Origin: Hemerocallis citrina
Lineage: Eukaryota > Streptophyta > Magnoliopsida > Asparagales > Asphodelaceae
DNA: 64,000 nucleotides
Direction of reading: 5' to 3'
NCBI GenBank assembly: GCA_017893485.1
Contig: CM030365.1
Location: forward strand, 30,464,289-30,528,288
This document shows, piece by piece, positions 23,481-36,240 of the stretch. The translations under genes and the position numbers were made by a program. The notes under the pieces were generated by a model. It ran no database searches. It saw only the letters and a program-made list of their open reading frames with translations, and was not told the DNA's origin. Within the stretch, counting starts at the first letter, position 1; every line of letters begins with the position of its first letter.

Positions 23481-24841
23481 CTATTTGCCTGATTCATATT
23501 AGATATTCTATTCTGTTATCATGCTTATACCATTCTATGCTTGTTACTTAGATTTAATTATCCCATGTACGTGTATCCTACAATATAAGTGGCCCGCAAC
23601 TTGCAATTGACAGATACTTGTTTTCTTTTTTCTTATCTTGCAATTTATTGATTGCAGATCAGGATGATCATTTGCCCGATGGTATTGGCGAAATGAGATA
23701 TTAGTGCTGGACATCTTTTTGCTATTATTATTATTGTTGCTTTGGAACAATGTATTTTGAGTACTTGGATATTTATCTTGTATTTGAGCGATGTGACCCA
23801 GGATATTATTAACTTGTCCAGATTTTGATTTATTTGAGAATATTGTATTTTGCTTCAAGTAAATTCTGTTGGTTTACTAGTTCATTTATGCATGTGTGGA
23901 TGATTCTCTTGCTTCCGACTCTGATTATTTTGTGAGATGTTGTAAAGATTTCTGAACAGCTTATAGATGATGAAAATCATTCGCTGGGCCAATATTACGT
24001 GCTCGTATTCCATATTTTTGGGAAGCGGGGCGTGACATGTCATCACGTGAATTCATCTCCGGAATTATCAGGAACGTGTCGATGCTTGTGGGGTGCTTGA
24101 TGGCTATGTAGTGCTATTGTCCCATGACGGAGGTGAATTGTCCATAGGCTGTCCACATGATGCGTCATGTCATGACGTGAGATTCTCCTCCAGGCTGTAT
24201 GGACATGGGCTCTTAACTCATAAAACATTTAGGATACTTACCGTAGTTACCGTAGTAGTTAAACTCATAACGAGGGATTCAACCCTACAAGATGAAGAAC
24301 GGTTAAGGGCTTGCCCTCAAATTTATATAGAATGGGATGCATAAGTTCGAACAAGTGTGCATTAATGTCATGAAATAATAAATAACTGCATTAAGACTAA
24401 GTGCACAACCACACATCAATAAGATAGTCCCCCCTTAGCTTTGTTTGTGATCAAGTGTGTGCTTTCCAAGTAAGAGAATTGATGTATTATATCCTAGCAT
24501 CAGTTGTATACAACTGACATGCCCATAGTTTCTATGCAAGATAAAATAAATGAAATGACTAAAGAAGGAATGCTGCTTAACAAAATGTTTCAATTATTAT
24601 TTTATTCATGTATTATGTTGTAATTTATTTCCGCTGCGTTGATGTAAATATTGTTGTATAAATTTTGTTAAATTCCTTGTAAAATTGTACGAAGCGAAGT
24701 GTAAAAATCTTGTGGAACTTCGAATTCAGACTTATTTGGAATTTGGGGTGTTACAGCCTTTTCCACCTTTTCCTTCAAAAAAACAAAATAAATAGAAATG
24801 GTGGAACTGTGAGCACTGCACAAGTGTTCATAATTCATTCA

Positions 24842-27800
24842 TGTACCGCCCTGAATCCCTGTTACAGGATATCCGTGACACAACCAGAATCTTTTCCTTC
24901 AAATGCATCTCAACACAGTAAATAACACGGAAATTTTAAAACTTTTTATTGCCAAATAAAATTATTACATCATTAATTACAAATGTATATTCTTCCTGAA
25001 CAAGGAATACAAATTACATTAACTTATTACAACTTTTTACAAATATTTATAAACTCCACTTGTAATGCTATCAACTGTCTTCCAGAACAGTAGTCGGTTG
25101 ATTACTGCTGGAATGTGCCCTGTAGTGGTCAAGCTGCGCGACTTTGATAATTCCGCGCCTGCTCGAATGGTAGGTAAGTACGCTGCCACTCCACTAGGAT
25201 GCTCTGCTTGTCTTGAGTTCTCTTGTACTCGTGACCTAGTATTCAGCACCTAATTGAGTGGGCACGTCAGTACTTATACTGACGCAATGCTGATAAGAAA
25301 ATAGTGATCTCCAACTAGCAATCACAATCAGCCTTTAATGAAACAGAAACGTACACCCTAATTTCCTAGTGTCAATGTATGCCATAACATGAAGTCTAAT
25401 ACATTGTACACAATGCACAGAAGACAGATGCACTTAGTCTAATGTCAGCAAGACTCTGGATACGCATGCATCCCATACTACATATGTTCCAGATCAAACC
25501 GTTTCCTCCAATTTCAGGGTTTCGAACCCTCCCCATGCAAATATATTCTACTATTGTACTCAACCTGTTCCTGATAGATACAATCGTGGCTGGTAAATCC
25601 TGCAGTTATTACTGTTAAACACAGTGGTGTCTTTATTTGCTACTAGTGCCCCAATCCGGTCTGGATCACACCAAATGCCATGACGATCTTATAGATACAC
25701 AACCTCATATCTATGGCGCCGAAGATCCATGGGACAACAGCCCCATGGTCCGTTCGTGTCCACTTAACATAAGAATATGACAACCTTGAAGGTCTAAGCC
25801 CCTTATCCGACAGGAACCCTCCCGTTCTTACCACGGTACTTCAGGAATCAACAGTGCGAAATACGCACAGCAACACGTATTCCTAATGATAGGAAGAAAC
25901 AACTCTGGTTATCACCGCCTAGTGCTGACTCTTAGAACATGTCGGATTATAGGTATCACCCCTGACACCAACTCGGTCTTTAAGCAAAAAGTAAATAAAG
26001 TTTAATTAGATACAGTTTACAGAAAATACGTTTATCACTCAAATCATGCACGGTGTCTTCAACAAATGTTGTGCCTCAATGGTCTGTCAAAAGAAATAGC
26101 AATTAATCACGGTGAACCAACATTCACCGATTTCCAATACCTTCACAGGTCTTCGACCAAATTTCCGGCCTATGACCCTTAGCGAGTAATCCATCAGCGC
26201 CCAAGAGATGCACACAAATTTGTGAATAAAGGTAACATACAGAACCACCAATACCCAACCATTGACAGACTTAGGCATCAACACAACCTAGATGAGGTAG
26301 AAATCCTAGCCTATCAACCCCAAACACCGACGATCCGATCTCCATCGGTCGCCACCACCTCCGTCTCGAATCTTATCTAGTATCCGGCCTGTGATCAACC
26401 TTCTCTCAGTAAAGGATCCGGCGGCGCACAGGAATTCCACTAACTCTTGAGGCAGAAATAAATCAATCACAATACTTGCTGACTAGGTTGATAGTCCTAG
26501 GGTGCTAACAACCCTATACTAGCCCCAAACTATACTAGCTACGACACCACAATTACAACAAACAGACCATAGCTGCTCTCCTAACTTACTCATGTATCCA
26601 CCATGAGTACTAAGCACAGTAATCTGTCTAAGTTCCAAATGAAGTGCTTAAAACATCTTAAAACTCAATAGCTCACAATCACCATACTATGGTATGCAGA
26701 GAATTCCTTATCAATCTTCCAATCATAAGCAGTCCAAGACATAGCAGTTGCTGCGACTCCAGCTATGCTCAATGGAATCCAACAAAATTAGGTTTCCTAG
26801 AAGGGTAGGAAACTCCACTGCAATTCCCTTGTTGACATTTCCTTCAAATTCCTTATGGAACTCTAGTTTCCTGATTTAACACTTGCTTGAAGTCGATCAA
26901 GACAGCAGGTTGCTGAACTTGTAACATCCATAACTTCCAAAATACAAATTGGAATTGTATGATATTACCCATTCTGGAAAGTTAAGACCCTAAACTACAA
27001 GTCACTAGTTAACCATTTCTTCAATTTCAGCCATCTAGAAGCTATACAACCACTATATGTCCAAAAATTTGGGATTCTAAAACTAATTATATACCATTCC
27101 ATTGTGTCCAAAAATTGAATCTATATTCGTACTACACAGAGAGTTATGACCCTTCAAACATAGCATAAAAATTCTACTGCTTTTCAGACAGGGTCTTTAC
27201 CTCTATATACAATTTATTTTTGAAACTTCATCAAATGTTGTCTAATAATTCTAAAATTTTAGACTCATGATGTAGACTCATACTAGAACCTACAACAAAA
27301 ATTTTATGACAATATCATGCACACAAACGTAGATATGAATTGATGAACTTAAACCTCAACACAAGCAGGTTCAGCTTCTGTTTTCGAGACCAGTTGCAAT
27401 CTACAAATTCTTTGAGGTATCAAACGATCTCAGAAAACTATGAAATTAGAAAATATGGTTGTAGACACATACAAGAGCATCCAGTAAAAATTATAGCTTA
27501 AAATACCCTACCAATACTGAGTTATGATTTTTGAAAGACAGATCAAGTTTTCACACAACAGCAGTTTTTTTAGCCTGCCTCTGTCCGAAAATTAAGTGAG
27601 TGGTTGGCTAATAAATGGACTCCAAATCTATATAATAAAACACAAAGAAAGCTATCAAGTGGTTCTCCTTCAATTCCCTCAAAAATCAAAGGTCCAGATC
27701 TAACTTTACAAAACATATTTCCCCCCAAAAGTTCCCTTCAAAACTCAAATTCAAATCCCCACCCAAAACAACTCCTATATTTATTTAAAATTTTTTTTCT

Positions 27801-28906
27801 CTCTCTCCCTCCCTCCCTCTTCTATTCAAAAAATTAAGAAAATAAAATTTTTAAAAATTTTTAAAAAATTAAAAATTTAAAAACTAAAAAAATTAAAATT
27901 TTAAAAGCTTTAAAAATAGTTCAAAAAAATCAAAAAAATCATATAATATGTGTTTTGCTGGACCCCAAAAGTTTCTCATATAATGTTTGTTACTTCAATT
28001 AATTTGCTCGACCTCCAAAACTATTTTATATGATCAAATAAGATGCACCGTTTCGAAGATGTGCAGTAGGCACGTGTCAACGGGCAAATCTAGTATTATG
28101 AAAAGAATCATAGAATAACATGCATTAAAAATTTTAGTCCCAATTTCAAAGCCATTTGTGAACTAGAAAATCCCAGACCCACATATTTCATACATGTTCT
28201 TCAACAACAAAAAATCATGGAAACAGTTGTTCTAACATACAAGCTATTTTTTCCTTAGCATGCCACATACTCATACAAAGTAACCAAACTTTCTTAGCTA
28301 CTACTACATACTAATTTACATACACACAAAGAAAACTAAGTTTTAAAGTTTAGAGATTCACCCACCTCTTATGTTTTGCAAGAGAATCTCCAACTAGCTT
28401 TAACTTGCCTCCTTCTTCAAGTTGCACACTTGCTATTCTCTTCTACTCCTTCTACTCTACTACTACTACTTAAAAATAATCTCTCTTTTATTTTCTCCTT
28501 CTCTTCTTTCTCCTTTTTTTTTTGAAAAACAAGATAAGAAGAGATGAGAAGGTGAATGGAGGTGGGTATTTATAAAAAATGGAGGTGCTAAGGTTTTGTT
28601 TTTTGGGGCCGGCCAAGATGTAGGGCTAGGATGGGGTAGGGTTGAGTGAGTGGAATTGGGTGGTGATGATGAGTGCCAACACAACAAAGCTAGAAGCTTT
28701 TTGAGTTCTCTTGGAAATTTCATGAAGAACTCTTCATGGTTGATTTCAAACCATTGGATCTCATCAAGATTTGCCTAGGGTTGATCAATGATGAGGGTTA
28801 GCTCCTAACCATAAGCCACCATCCCTAGGTCTAGAGAAATAACCCTAACCCTAATGAAAAACAATGTATGGTTATATTCAGTTCGATCAATTGTCTATAT
28901 ATCTAT
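24842..28906 (-). mobile_element. Tekay-like LTR, minus strand, 5' end lost
   Basis: On the minus strand it ends GGGATTCAGGGCGGTACA at 24842. It has the interior words of the family, for example 'gcatcccatactacat' near 25467, as in the LTRs at 14719 and 41654. A TATA-like word lies on the minus strand near 28570, in the expected promoter part. The LTR start is missing: sequence passes into another LTR at 28907. No primer site or coding sequence adjoins it, so it may be solo. The C-rich, T-rich runs near 27720-27840 are leader-like. Confidence 0.7.
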
Positions 28907-30146
28907 TATAACCCCTGTTTTCCTAAAAACGTATTTTTTTAATATATTTTCTGTATTTAAAATTTTGCAAATTATTTTTTCTTTTTCGCTTTCAAACTCT
29001 TTTGTCAAGATGTATTTTTTTTGAATCTTCTATTAAAATCTATTTTTGATCCATAATTTTAGCTGTAACTATTTTTTCTATGATTTTTGTATTTAATACA
29101 GTTCTTATTATTGTTATATTAGTTTTATTATTTTTATCATTTTTATTATTATTAATATTGTTACTATCTGTATTATTTTGCTAGTGTTGTTATTTGCATT
29201 ATTATTTTATTTTATTTTTATTGTTAAAATTACATTATTTTATAAATTATATTTATTAGTTATTGTATTAATTTTCTTATTGGATTTTTTATTTAAAACC
29301 CAAACCCATTTTTGTTGTAGCAACCATGTGTTATGTTTTTGGGGTGCATGAAGTACTACCTAGATCGTAATAAAGCAAGACTTGTCGTAATCTGATTTCC
29401 TGTACTTGTACCTGTTACCTTACCTGTATACCTGTATACCTGATTACCTGTTACCTGTTACATGATTACCTGTTTACCTGTACACCTGTTACCTGATACC
29501 TGTTACATGTTTACCTGATTATCTGTTTACTTCACACTTGATACATGTTACTTGTACCTGTTAGTATACCATGCTACTTGTTTCTATTTTCCTGATTCAT
29601 GTTAGATATTATATTTCTGTTGACACACTGATACCAGGCTAGGCTTGTTACTTAGAATTTCATATCCCCTGTACTTGTATCCTACATTATAAGTGGCCCG
29701 TAACTTGTAATTGACGGGTACTTGTTTTCTTTTTCCTTCTCCTGCAAATTTACTAATTGCAGATCAAGATGGTCTACTACCAGATGGTATTGGCAAAATG
29801 ATGTACTAGTGCTGGATTTTCTGCTTTATTATTATTATTTGTTGCTTGAACTTGAATAAATTGTACTTGATGACTTGGATAGTTATTTGTATTTGGGCGA
29901 TGTGACCCAGGATATTTGACTTGTTCAGAACCTGATTATTTGAGATTATTGTATTTGGTTTCAAGTAATTTCTCTTGGTATCTTGTTTCAATTATGCATG
30001 TCTGGTTGTTTCTTTGCTTCCGACTCTGATTATTCCTGTGGTATGTTGTAAAGATTCCTGAACAGCTTATGGATGATGAAAATCATTCGCTGGGCTTTTG
30101 TTACGCATCCGTATTCCGTATTCTTTTTGGGAAGCGGGGCATGACA
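28907..30146 (+). mobile_element. Solo LTR, family TGTAACCCCTG (copy C), internally deleted
   Basis: It starts TATAACCCCTG (decayed) and ends GAAGCGGGGCATGACA. It matches the first 400 bp and last 830 bp of copies A and B. The middle, about 3 kb in copy B, is missing; the break lies near 29320, where 'aaacccaaaccc' passes straight into 'tgttgtagcaacc'. The flanks TCTAT and AACGC do not match, so no target duplication remains. Confidence 0.82.
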
Positions 30147-30359
30147 AACGCGAAAACATGTTTTCCTGTACTGAACCCTTAAGAACTGCAGATGTAGCCC
30201 TTACTACCACTAGCATGAATGACATTGCTAATAAATTGCTCTCGACCACAAAATAAAGACAAAAAAACTCCAAAATTGATAAAAGAAGTAAGCGAACTAT
30301 GGCCGCCTAGTGCTGCATGGACAAATTATACTCGTAAGGGAAGTAGTTACATACTCAGG

Positions 30360-30845
30360 TGTTCTAACTCGACCTCCAGCGGTGTTGTTGGACGCGGCGG
30401 GTCGTCTTCTCGCCATTGAAATGCAAACCCTAAGGTTGAGCTAAAAAATGGAAGAAGGAAGAAGAAGATAAACAAGGACAAATTGTCTCAATTCTATTCA
30501 TAGTTCCAATGGGTTACACTGAGTTCTTTTTATACAAGATAATAGAAACACATGCATAGCACGGAAATAGACATAATATCCTAACATAATTCATTTAGAG
30601 TGGGGCCCATACTAACCCACCTCCAACCTCCTTCTTGCAACTGTTCACTATGTGCATTGCGCACCATTATTACATGGACTCATATGAAAGATGCACAACT
30701 TATTTACAAAATAACCTTCCAGAAACAGAATATTACACTACACCTGATACTATCAACTGCAGCTTCAATACTCCACAACTGTAGCTTCAATCTGAGACTT
30801 CGTGATGATGACTTGAGGACGTTCCAAGCTCAGGCACTTGGATCA
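30360..30845 (-). repeat. Reina 3' LTR
   Basis: On the minus strand it starts TGATCCAAGTGCCTGAGC and ends GTTAGAACA. It pairs with 35546-36042. Confidence 0.9.
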
Positions 30846-30862
30846 TTCCTTTCCCTATCTAA
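30846..30862 (-). promoter_or_regulatory. Reina polypurine tract
   Basis: On the minus strand TAGATAGGGAAAGGAA lies directly before the LTR start TGATCC. Confidence 0.7.
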
Positions 30863-30909
30863 AGGAGGTTCCATGGAGCTCCGAAAAGCGGAGAACCTCC
30901 AGTAAACAT

Positions 30910-32160
30910 CCCAAAAACTCTTCCACGTTGCCTCAGTTGCAAGACCCCCTTCCCACTGCGCAAGGATCTCTGATATTGCAATTCATCTTCTTGGAACCAT
31001 CCTCCTATACAACAACTTCATTGGTTTGGGAGCCGCATCGACATAATATGCAGGAATTTAAGAAGTATGGGCAACTGAAGGACCAGTATGCCCCTTTAAC
31101 TGTGAAACATGAAACACACCATGAATTTTAGCCTCAGCGGGTAACAAAAACTTATTTGCAACTGCACATATCCTTTCTAACACCTTGTAAGGCCCATAAT
31201 ATAAGGATGAGAGCTTGTGTACCCTGTGATTCCCAACAGAAACCTGCCTGTAAGCCTGGAGCTTCAAAATCACCCAATCACCCACTCCATATTCCTTATC
31301 TGATCGATGGGCATCAACTTTTGACTTCATCCTCCCTTGTGCTCTGAGCAAGTTATCTTTCAATAACTGCAAAGCCACATCCCTATTGATCAGTTCATCT
31401 TCATCAGCCTGTACTCTTGTAGAATGGGGCACATAAGAGAACACTGTAGGGGTATCCCTTCCATATAAAGCTTGATAAGGATTGAGCTTAGTAGAGCTTT
31501 GTACATGTGTTTTATAGGAGAATTCTGCCCAAGGTACCATCTCACCCATTCCTGAGGTTTGTAGGCAGCAAAGCATCAAAGAAAGGTTTCTAAAACCCTG
31601 TTCAAAACCTAAGTTTTCCCATCAGATTCGAGGTGAAAAGCAGTGCTCAAGCAGAGCTTTGCCCCTTGTCCATTTAAGAGCTCTCTCTAAATATAACATC
31701 TCTATCACTTACAATGATTTTAGGCAATCCATAAAGCTTGAAGACTTGTGCAAACATCACTTCAGCTACTGACTTGGCAATATATGGATGTCTTAAAGGT
31801 AGGAAATGGCCATATTTGCTCAATCTGTCAACAACAACCAAAATAGTAGTATAACCACTACTTTTTGACACCCCTTTAAAAAAATCCATGCTAATGTCTT
31901 CCCACACATGATCAGGTATAGGCAAAGGTTGTAAAAAACCAGCTGGGCTTGTGCTTAGATACTTGTTTCTTTGGCATACATCAAAAGATCTGATATAATC
32001 CTTCAATTCCTTCTTCATACCTTTCCAACACACAACATTTTAAAGAAAGCCCCACACTTTATCAATTCCAGCATGTCCACCTTGAAGGGTTGAATGGAAA
32101 TCATGTAAGAACCATTACCTCAGTGTGGAATAAGAACTGAGCAAAACCCTTCCTTTATAA
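30910..32160 (-). pseudogene. Reina integrase and chromodomain (broken)
   Basis: In minus-strand order there is a zinc-binding remnant HDFHSTLQGGHAG with SFDVCQRNK, where the first Cys of the CxxC pair is Phe. The catalytic core follows with MDFFKGVSK (first Asp) and IIVSDRDVIF (second Asp). Near 31630 the segment aligning to the catalytic Glu reads SDGKT*VLNRVLE, so the Glu codon position is a TAG. After a frame change come KLNPYQALYGRDTP and GPYKVLERI (31058-31579). The chromodomain remnant LYRRMVPRR*IAI then ILAQWEGGLATEATW lies near 30940-31040. It is inactive. Confidence 0.88.
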
Positions 32161-32164
32161 AAGT

Positions 32165-33470
32165 ACACCCCATTCACAAACCGATAGTGAGTATCACCAG
32201 CTACCAATTTGAGTTTGATATCCTGATTAAAAGGGTTGGAAATGACTACATGCTGCACCAAACTTAACCACTTTGGTTGGACAACTGTATAAGCAAACAA
32301 GAAACTCTCCAAATCCTTATATTTTCTTGAGAGCCCATCAGCAACCAAGTTATCTCTCCCTTTTTTATACTCTACAACATATTGATATCCTCTGTTCAAG
32401 CAAGTGCTTGAGAGCTTTATGATCATTCTTTATGATGACTCTACCCAATAGGTATTGCCTCCACTTTTGGACTACTAATAAGATTGCCAACATTTACTTT
32501 TCATAAGTAGATAAAAGTTTCTTTTTACCCTTTAGCTCTTGATTTAGGATTGCAATAGGATGGCCTTCTTGCATCAAAATAGCCCCAAGACCTGTACCAC
32601 AAGCATCACATTCAAGGACAAAAGGCAAATCAAAATTTTGCAACTGTAGTACTGGTGGTGAAATCAGAACTCTTTTCACTTTTTCAAATCCCTCTTGAGC
32701 CTCATCTAACCATTGAAAGGTACCCTTCTTTGTGAGTTTAACTAGAGGCCATGTTATAGAGCTATAGTGAGCTATAAATTTTCTACAGTAGCTAGTTAAA
32801 CCCAAGAAACCTCTTAAATCCTTAAGAGTTTGTGGAGTAGGCAAATCTTGAATTGCCTCAACCTTACTAGGATCCACTACAACACCCTTAGCTTAGACTA
32901 CATGCCCAAGGAATTCCACTTGATCAACTCTAAAGGAACACTTACTGAGTTTGGAAAATAGTTGATTCCCTTGTAAAATTTGAAGCACCTCTTGCAAATG
33001 CTGACAATGTGTGGACAAATTTGCGCTATAAACTAGGATATCAACGAAGAAAACCAACACAACTTTCTAAAATAGGGCCTAAAGATGTCATTCATCAAAG
33101 CTTGGAAGGTGGCATGAGCATTTGTCAACCCGAAAGGTATAACCAAGAACTCATAATGTCCTTCATGGGTTCTAAAGGCAGTTTTGTGTATATCTTCACT
33201 CTTCATCCTAATTTGATGATAACCATTCCTCAAATCAAGTTTGCTAAATATTGTTTACCCTTGCAATTCATCTAAGAGCTCATCAAAGATAGGAATTTGG
33301 TATTTGTCCTTGATAGTGATATCATTTAAATCCATATAATCTACACACATCCTTCAACTACCATCAGGTTTTTAACCATTACAATGGGTGAGGAATAGGA
33401 GCTGTGACTGGGCCTGATAATTCCACTGCTTAACATTTCGTTCACATGCTTTTCTATCTCATTTTTTTAA
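32165..33470 (-). pseudogene. Reina reverse transcriptase and RNase H (broken)
   Basis: RT segments on the minus strand are SSGIIRPSHSSYSSP, a fingers/palm part with [12 protein letters not shown], then [16 protein letters not shown] (33033-33233). The catalytic block near 33045 reads FFVDILVYS, so the first Asp of the usual FFDD is Val. The connection and RNase H follow: GFLGLTSYCRKFI, FVLECDACGTGLGA (32494-32877), DHKALK, then NLVADGLSRK (32115-32426). Stops and at least two frame changes separate the parts. Confidence 0.88.
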
Positions 33471-33819
33471 TGCCAAGGATGTTTATAAGGTCTTTGACTA
33501 ATGGGTTTACCTCTAGGAATAAGAGGAATGCTATGGTAACAAGTTCTATGGGGAGGGAGGCCAATATTTTCTTTAAAAACCAAACGAAATTGCTGTCAGA
33601 CCCTTTGGATTTCAGGTTGAGTTGCGACTGAATTTGGGGATAACAATGACAACTCAGCAACAAGAGATTTATGGGTAGTGCCTGACATTTGTAGTAACCA
33701 ATTACCCTTCATGAAGTTGAGACTCTTGGACATGGACTTAGCAGTAGATACCTTCAATTCCTTTGGTAAGAGACCATTAAACTCTCTTGGTTTTCCATCT
33801 AATTGGAACCTCATTCTCT

Positions 33820-34190
33820 TCTACTTCATGTTCCACACCACATCCCCCAAAGTTTCAATCCATTGAGCCCTAGGACCAATTGACTAGTGTCCATATCTAA
33901 CACATAAAAATCAGCTATAATAGTTACCCCCTGACACATGAATTGAACCCCTTCACATAGGCCTTGACTATACAACTGTTCTCGTCCAGCCATTGTTACC
34001 TCAAGCTGCATGCTAGTGTTGATGGGGTGTAGATTTTTTTTAACAAATTCTCTTCAATAAAATTGTGGGTAGCTCCTATGTCTAATAAAGCACATATTGG
34101 TGTGGATTTAATAGTTCCTTGCACCCGAAAAGTTCTTGGCCTCGCACTTCCTGCAAGAGTATGAAGAAATATAGCAGCCACATCAGCCAT
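33820..34190 (-). pseudogene. Reina aspartic protease (broken)
   Basis: The active-site loop reads LLDIGATHNFI; the usual DSGA is DIGA. The chain ends in TSQLVLGLNGLKLWG, the retropepsin C-terminal loop. A frame change lies near 34000-34010 between the two parts. Without an intact frame it cannot process the polyprotein. Confidence 0.85.
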
Positions 34191-34194
34191 TAGT

Positions 34195-35110
34195 GTAATT
34201 TTCTCTCAATCTTCACCCTTTAACTCTTTGTGTACAACTTCACATCTGAGCTACCATCATACTCATACATCTCACCATCAATAGCCTCCAATATCTGCAT
34301 GAAAGAACTACCTTCATAAGCCTCATCATCTGCATAAAAGTCTTCCCCGCACACTTATGGCCCTTGACAAACTTCTCATCACAATGGAAACATAGGCCAT
34401 TCACTCTTATTTTCTTCATATATTTTAGGAACTAAATGACTCCAGCTATTGCTGACACACTGGAAGAGGAAGCAATAGGCATGGAAGGAGCTACATTAGA
34501 CTTATTCAAGGGTTGAACATTTGCAGTTGTACTATATTTTGAGTAAACAAATGTTCCCACCATATTGGAAGTGGACTTAGTATAACCACTAGGTTTCCAA
34601 GCTTTTTTATGATAATCAAGGATTGACTCTCTTGCGATAGCTTCCTTGTAAGCCTCCTAGACAGTTTAAGGATGTTTCAACTTCACTTCTTTTCTCAACT
34701 CATCCTTAAGCTCTGATATATAACAACTTACTGAAGAAGATTTGTCAATATGCCTCACCAAATATCTGTATTTCAGAAACTTTCTATGGTACTCAAATAC
34801 TGTTTATACAAGGTAGCCTATGGATCATCCAGCTCAGAAGGACTAAATTGCAATAACAATTCATTCTTCACCATTTCCCAACCAATCACACCCTCTTCTT
34901 GCTGTTCATACCACCTCCACCACAATAGGGCTTCTCCCTTCAAATAGTATACACTAAAAGGTAGCTTATCAAAGTAGCTAACTCCCTAAGTGTGAAAATG
35001 ATGTTCCATATGATACACCTAGTTTGTAATATCACTAGATCCATCAAAACTGGGTAAGTCAATCTTCAAGTGTTTTGGAAAAAATGTGGCCATACCTTGA
35101 CTCGAATGAT
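34195..35110 (-). pseudogene. Reina gag with zinc knuckle (broken)
   Basis: Minus-strand segments are IDLPSFDGSSDITN near 35040-35065, LKGEALLWWRWYEQ near 34900 and a zinc knuckle at about 34351-34398 reading CFHCDEKFVKGHKC. Several stops interrupt the frame. This is the capsid/nucleocapsid part, which would package the element's RNA. The leader between 35110 and 35532 shows no coding sequence I can assign. Confidence 0.75.
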
Positions 35111-35532
35111 TGTTCCTTGGATCTTGCCTTCCCGTGTGCTCTTCCTGATGACTTAAGACCCGTTCTCGATCTATTTCTTCTCATCGGCTATGGTGGTGCC
35201 GATGTCGAACACTTGGCGGATGCCTGTCACTCCTTCTTCTATCTGAATCATTCCCACTTCCTTCCATACCGCCCGATCGTTCTGATTGCTGAGAGAGGTG
35301 ATGTCGTTGGCCTCAAAGAAATTCATCTACACTCACTCAATTTGATCGAGCTTCTCCTCATAGATGGAACGCTTGCGAGCATCATCACCATTACTAGCGG
35401 TTGCTCGTGTGTCCTGATCCCTAGTTCTAGGTCCAGACCGAGGTCCAATCACAAATTCGTTAGGATTCTCAGCTTCTTGAATCGGTCCCTTATCGAAATT
35501 TTCATCAACGGCAGGTTCTGGATCGATTTTGT

Positions 35533-35544
35533 GCTCTGGTACCA
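35533..35544 (-). promoter_or_regulatory. Reina primer binding site (tRNA-iMet type)
   Basis: On the minus strand TGGTACCAGAGC lies one base after the 5' LTR. It matches the usual TGGTATCAGAGC with one change. Confidence 0.85.
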
Positions 35545-35545
35545 A

Positions 35546-36042
35546 TTTTCCAACTTGACCTCAAGCAGTATTGTTGGACGCGGCTGGTCGTCTTCTCGCC
35601 ATTGACATGCAAACCCTAAGGTTGAGCTCAAAAATGGAAGAAGGAAGAAGAAGAAGAAGAACATGGAGAAATTTTCTCAATTCTATTCATAGTTCCAATG
35701 GGTTACACTGAGTTCTTTTATACAAGATAACGGAAACACGTGCATAGCATGGAAATGGACATAATATCGTAACAAAATTCAGTTAGGGTGGGGCCTATAC
35801 TAACCCTCCTCCAACCTCCTTCTTACAGTTGTATACCACTTGCATTGCGCACCATTATTATAGGGACTCATATGAAAGATGCACAACCTATTTACAAAAT
35901 AACCCTTAAGAAACAATATATTACACTAGGCCTGATATACCTGTTACTATCAACTGCAGCTTCTATACTCCATAACTGCAGCTTCAATTAGAGACTTTCT
36001 GATGATGAGTTGAGCTAGATCCAAGTTCAGGCACTTGGATCA
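35546..36042 (-). repeat. Reina 5' LTR
   Basis: On the minus strand it starts TGATCCAAGTGCC and ends next to the primer site. It is about 497 bp, against 486 for the 3' LTR. Its end has decayed from the canonical CA. Confidence 0.9.
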
Positions 36043-36240
36043 TCAGGGTTGACCCCCCAATGGAGGCCAGAGAGGTGGCTGCCGTGGGCACCCAATTTTT
36101 TCACAATTTTAGGTGCCCCAATTTTTTTTTCTCTTTGTATTTACATATATATACTTTGCGCATAATATTTTTTGTAGGGGCCACCAACTTTAATTTTTTG
36201 GGCTTTTGTTTTTTAAAAATTAGTACTCAGACCCGCTTAT
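36043..36240. mobile_element. hAT-MITE-like remnant, split by the Reina element
   Basis: Joining 30355 directly to 36048 gives an uninterrupted start CAGGGTTGACC. 'gaggcc-gagaggtggctgcc' follows, then an AT-rich body resembling the MITE at 8112-8317. The right terminal repeat was not found. Confidence 0.45.

Larger units (their letters stand above)
19849..24037 (+). mobile_element. Solo LTR, family TGTAACCCCTG (copy B), perfect target duplication
   Basis: The LTR runs from TGTAACCCCTG to GAAGCGGGGCGTGACA over 4189 bp. It is flanked by TGTCA on both sides (19844-19848 and 24038-24042). The Tekay LTR resumes at 24043. It is longer than copy A by about 640 bp, partly because of the GATC-rich block at 20997-21320. 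The stretch 20500-20940 is GC-rich and open in several frames, but no frame resembles a known protein. Confidence 0.93.
13969..24755 (+). mobile_element. Tekay 3' LTR split in three by two nested solo LTRs
   Basis: The LTR starts TGTAACATCCTG after the polypurine tract and ends TTGGGGTGTTACA at 24755. Its own sequence is 13969-14718, 18008-19848 and 24043-24755, about 3.30 kb once the insertions and duplicated target bases are removed. That agrees closely with the 3284-bp solo LTR of the same family inside it. The last 700 bp match the reverse complement of 14719-15450, confirming that both ends belong to one family. No target duplication can be given because the 5' side of the element is gone. 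Confidence 0.85.
30360..36042 (-). mobile_element. Complete Reina-type Ty3/Gypsy element, degenerate
   Basis: A 5.68-kb element on the minus strand has both LTRs, a primer site, a polypurine tract and a perfect target duplication TCAGG (30355-30359 and 36043-36047). Domain order is gag, protease, RT, RNase H, integrase, chromodomain. The clade call rests on GPYKVLERI with PAEAKIHGVFHVSQLK at the integrase end and short LTRs of about 490 bp. All coding parts carry stops and frame changes. The two LTRs differ visibly (many substitutions and small indels), so the insertion is old. Confidence 0.92.

Noticed and set aside
30147..30354. Possible host exon between copy C and the Reina element
   Set aside because: No frame longer than about 65 codons, no clear splice sites and no recognisable protein.
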